Source: Gymnothorax reevesii
Lineage: Eukaryota > Chordata > Actinopteri > Anguilliformes > Muraenidae
DNA: 64,000 nucleotides
Reading direction: 5' to 3'
Assembly (NCBI GenBank): GCA_029721435.1
Contig: CM056576.1
Coordinates: forward strand, 69,147,876-69,211,875
The position numbers and the translations under genes are program-made. This document shows, in pieces, positions 18,386 through 64,000 of the stretch. The notes under the pieces are model-generated. The model did no database searches. It saw nothing but the letters and a program-made list of their open reading frames with translations, and was not told where the DNA came from. Every line of letters starts with the position of its first letter. Position 1 is the stretch's first letter.

Positions 18386-20840
18386 GTCATATCTAAAATA
18401 TTGGGGCTCTCACTTTTGTTTATTCCTACTCTCTATTTTCTGTGTTGTTACTGTAAATAAATAAATAAATAAATAAAATTGGTCTGGCCTTAGCACCTCA
18501 ATTTCTTGGGTTTATTGCGTAGATTTACACCTGCATTTAAAAAGTGGACAAGTACTTCAATTTCCCGGGGTTCTTCTGATTTCCAACCTAGTTTGGCAAA
18601 AGTGGGATTCAGTTTTGCTGGGCTAAGCTGACCCTCTTCACGCCTGTGGGGGCAGAGTTTCCAGTGTGAAGCCTGAATTCTCGAAATGGGTGGTTATCTT
18701 AACCAGATTTGGAATGAATATTAAAGTTCATTATGCAAAGTCGGGACCATGCTGAACTCCTTTTTGTGGTAGTGCAGGGGTTAAGGGCCTTGCTGAAAGA
18801 CCTGAAAGTTTCACTGGTCTTATTGTGGCAGAACCACTATATGCTGCCTGCCACTGAGCATGTGAATAGTGGACTTACTGCTCTTCCAGCTTCACCCTAA
18901 TCTGCTGGACATACTGCAGTTATGGTTCCCTGCCCTCCACTTTGGCCAATTAAACAGTAACACTGGGTAAATCCATATACAAGAACAAATGTATTATATG
19001 GTTCAATATGAAATGTGTTTGAATGTATATTGTGTGTACAGTGTAAAACAAAGAGTGCTTGGGGCTGTATCTGAGCGCAGACTCCACAACTTGTCGCAGA
19101 CAGATGACGTTAGGAGTGAGAGAGGCTTCAACCATGTCACATCTTGACTGTTTGAGGTCAGGTGGTTTTAAATGATGCATATAGGCCCAGCAGCGATTGT
19201 CTATTCTTCTGATTGCTTTGAGTTGGACAGACTTGGGTAATTAAAAACCCTTACACTTGACCAGTCTGGGAATCTGTGTGACTTTACACTTCAGATAATT
19301 ATGTTTTTAATTTCCTGTTTCCCACTCCATGTAGGCTGAGAAACTGGTGTTGTTGGTGTGATAAGTCGAGTCATGACGCATTTTACCTTTTATTGAGTAT
19401 TGTCTTTGGCATTTCCTTATGGCTGGTATTTCCCAGCTAGTTCAAATAATCATATATGAGGGAAGACGCTCTCTTTGATATTTGTAGCCTGCTCTGCTAG
19501 ACGCAGTAAATGGCATGGAAAGCTTATTTGTGTATCATTATGATTTAGGAAATCAATAGTGGCCTGGGGATTGGAAATGATTATTTAGGCATGGTGTCAG
19601 GACGGAGTCGTATGTGAATCGGTGATATTTGATAGTTCGATTTTGGATGTTGGGAATACTCTTGCGTTGATAGCATGGTTTTAGAGGTTAAGAACTCTGT
19701 GGTCTTTGGTCTTAGGGGTTGGAGTTTGGGTGTCATACTCCGTTTCATCTTGGGTTTTGGAGCTTTGGAATTCTGTGTCGTTTGTTATTGGGGTTTTGAA
19801 GCTTGGAAATACCGTGGCCAAGGAGTGGAATATCACCCGTATGTTACAGAGTTGTGAAGTCACCTGCTGACCGGTATCTGCAGTGATTGCCTAGTTCTCA
19901 GCCTGATTAAAGCAGTCAGGCCACGAAGGGTGTTGAGCTCATACATTAACCACACTCCTGTGCCATAGATGCCCTCATGTTTCGGATTCAATCTGAACTG
20001 AGTAGTTGACAATGCATTTTGTTGTGAATTCTCTTCCCTTTTAAATAATAGTGGTGGCTGAGTGAGAAGAAGCATCCCATTAGTGTATTACGTTACCTGT
20101 GGGACCATTTAAATAGAGATCATTTTATGAGGGTTGACAGCTCGCATTTGGTGGCCCGGATGCTTACACATTAGTTTGATACATGAGGAAGATGAGAAGT
20201 GCTACTCCTGCAGTGACTGAGGATGTCAGTGCAGGACATAATCAGACTGTGTTCCCATGAACATTCTGTTGACAACTGAAGGGAGATCGTATTTTCAGGT
20301 TGCAGTAAATAGACCCCACGGTACAAAGACATATTGCTTATCTTGCAGAGCGAGTTCAGACAATTCGTGATATGCCATCGCTCTCAGGGATACTCCCATG
20401 GATATTAGCCTGTGCTCCCTCACCCTGCATTGGGGAGCTGCTCTCCTTCTCTGCTTCTTCTGCGAAAAATCCCTCTGTACGCTACAGTGCTGCATCACTC
20501 TCTGCGCTACATGTTCAGTGGCAGGGCAGCGCCGGAACAAAAGGACGAGAGGGTGCGGCAGATGAGGCCTCGTCTGCACCTCATCGCTCCATGTGTTGCG
20601 GGGTCTTCGGACCAGACAGATAGTCAGGAAGTGACCAGCTCCTCCGCAGTAGTTGCCATGCCAGTCATCATGGCAACGCTTCTCTTCTAGGGGTGTGATC
20701 TGCGTAGGCTCACTCACTGCTACAGGAGTGATTTCAGAAACACAGAGTTAACACGGCGGGACCTCTGGAAATACTGACTTCTGTGTTTCTCTGGACTCAA
20801 AAAGACAAAGGCAACCCAAGTTGCTGTCACCATCAGGTCC
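18386..20840. other. no gene seen
   Basis: A TAAA microsatellite lies at 18457-18478. A loosely duplicated GGTTTTGGAGCTTTGGAATT / GGTTTTGAAGCTTGGAAAT pair is at about 19754 and 19792. Open frames at 20295-20717 show no recognisable domain. This is 5' flank or intron of plcb4. Confidence 0.3.
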
Positions 20841-20869
20841 AAAACCCAGCATCAGTCTTCGTGTGGTAG

Positions 20870-21310
20870 TGCGTCAGTGCACATGGCCTTGGTGACTTGC
20901 ATATTTGTGTAGCCACCATTAATGCAGAAAGGTCTGAATTTTGAGGAAAATGAGCTGCCATCTACGAACTATATGTTGTCTGTTCCAGGAAGGCACCTGC
21001 ATTTCCAGCAATACAATGCAACCTGCTCATGCATGGATTAGAAGTGCATGGCTGCGTGAGTGAAGAATACGGGTGCTTGATTGGCCTGCCTGCACTCCTG
21101 ATCTGCCTGCGCTTGAGAATGTATGGTGCATTATGAAGCACAATAGCTGGCTGAGTAGGCCCCATACAACTGTGCAACTGAAGACCTGCGTAATGGAAGA
21201 ATGAGCAAAAATTGAACAACTGGTGTCTTCGGTGGCCACAGGCTTAATGCATATGAATAGCATGGACATGATGTTTCACAGGGGTTAACAGTCAACTGTG
21301 CCAAATCCTT
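20870..21310 (+). pseudogene. very decayed Tc1-like transposase
   Basis: Across several frames the sequence retains HGLGDLHI-CVATINAERS, then (PAC)TPDLPALENVWCIMK-like and TVQLKTCVMEE-AKI segments in the order found in the relic at 16.86-17.45 kb. Stops and frame changes are numerous. The identification rests on that order, not on a single long frame. Confidence 0.65.
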
Positions 21311-21594
21311 GGACTCCTCAGTGGTCAACACATTGTGTATTTTTTATAAGCAATCACTTGTTGGAACATCAAGTAATGTGTAGTTGTACTGTTTTCAGTG
21401 TACTACAGGGTGAATGGACTGTTCAAACCAGACATTTTTGATTTTATTTGCATTTTCTGGGATGTGCCGTCTTTTTTGGAATTGGGGTTTTACATGAACT
21501 TTAAAGTTTTAGTTGATGTTAGTGTTGACCTTAAATGATACAATGTGAATGTGCAGACGGTCTGAATTAATCTTTAATGAATCTTTCCATTCAG

Positions 21595-63918
<42,324 letters not shown>

Positions 63919-64000
63919 GTCAGTTTCTGCTGGAGGAACTATCTCACTGCCTCTCTCTCACCTGCTTTTTCTCACCATCTGTCAGTGTATGACACTCTTT

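Noticed and set aside
20295..20717. Overlapping frames of 83-140 codons on both strands
   Set aside because: Open frames on both strands in a locally GC-richer stretch are expected by chance. No family resemblance.

Overview
The window is vertebrate nuclear DNA, almost certainly from a ray-finned fish. Its backbone is part of one protein-coding gene on the + strand, a phosphoinositide-specific phospholipase C beta that best matches PLCB4. I can place 15 consecutive internal coding exons between 21595 and 63918. All have AG/GT splice borders and compatible phases, and together give about 475 codons running from the PH domain through the EF hands and catalytic X box into the acidic X-Y linker. 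The first coding exon(s) and everything after the linker (Y box, C2, C-terminal coiled coil) lie outside the window or were not found. No other host gene, rRNA, functional tRNA or CRISPR array was seen.

The rest is intron or 5' flank filled with transposable elements, mostly dead and often nested. Region 1-11.6 kb: two tandem-repeat blocks (about 140-bp and 146-bp periods, the second carrying DR1-type AGGTCA pairs); a minus-strand non-LTR retrotransposon (2.6-6.4 kb) broken by an internal 0.84-kb inversion and by a 912-bp solo LTR with a 5-bp target duplication; and a 5'-truncated Gmr1-like Ty3/gypsy element (6.4-11.56 kb) whose integrase lies upstream of its reverse transcriptase and whose Gag carries a SCAN-like region. 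Region 12.2-14.9 kb: a nonautonomous element with TTAA flanks and AGGGACA termini (Kolobok-like) containing fold-backs. Region 16.8-18.4 kb: a Tc1-like relic that has received a clean Helitron insertion (5'-TC, 3'-CTAG, A/T target) carrying CTCF-like motifs.

Within plcb4, intron 1 holds decayed Tc1-type relics. Intron 2 (25.5-33.6 kb) holds a hairpin-started repeat element and a Tc1 relic. Intron 3 holds a 2.4-kb element with 173-bp terminal inverted repeats, a nested fold-back MITE and an inverted Tc1 fragment. Intron 5 holds a complete but dead Tc1 element. Intron 9 holds a structurally intact Tc1-family transposon with an open 336-aa DD34E transposase on the minus strand, a tRNA-derived SINE with 13-bp target duplications, and a minus-strand Helitron Rep/helicase relic. 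Intron 11 (11 kb) holds a dead Tc1 with good TIRs, a second inverted copy of the intron-3 element family, a 300-bp-period repeat with CTCF-like and DR1 motifs, an L1-like ORF2 tail, two Tc1 3' fragments, and a repeat whose terminal hairpin ends only 25 bp before the exon 12 splice acceptor.

The window therefore shows a conserved signalling gene expanded by several waves of transposition. The most notable items are the intact Tc1 element, the inverted-order Gmr1-like element, and Helitron-type repeats that spread arrays of CTCF-like and nuclear-receptor-like motifs.
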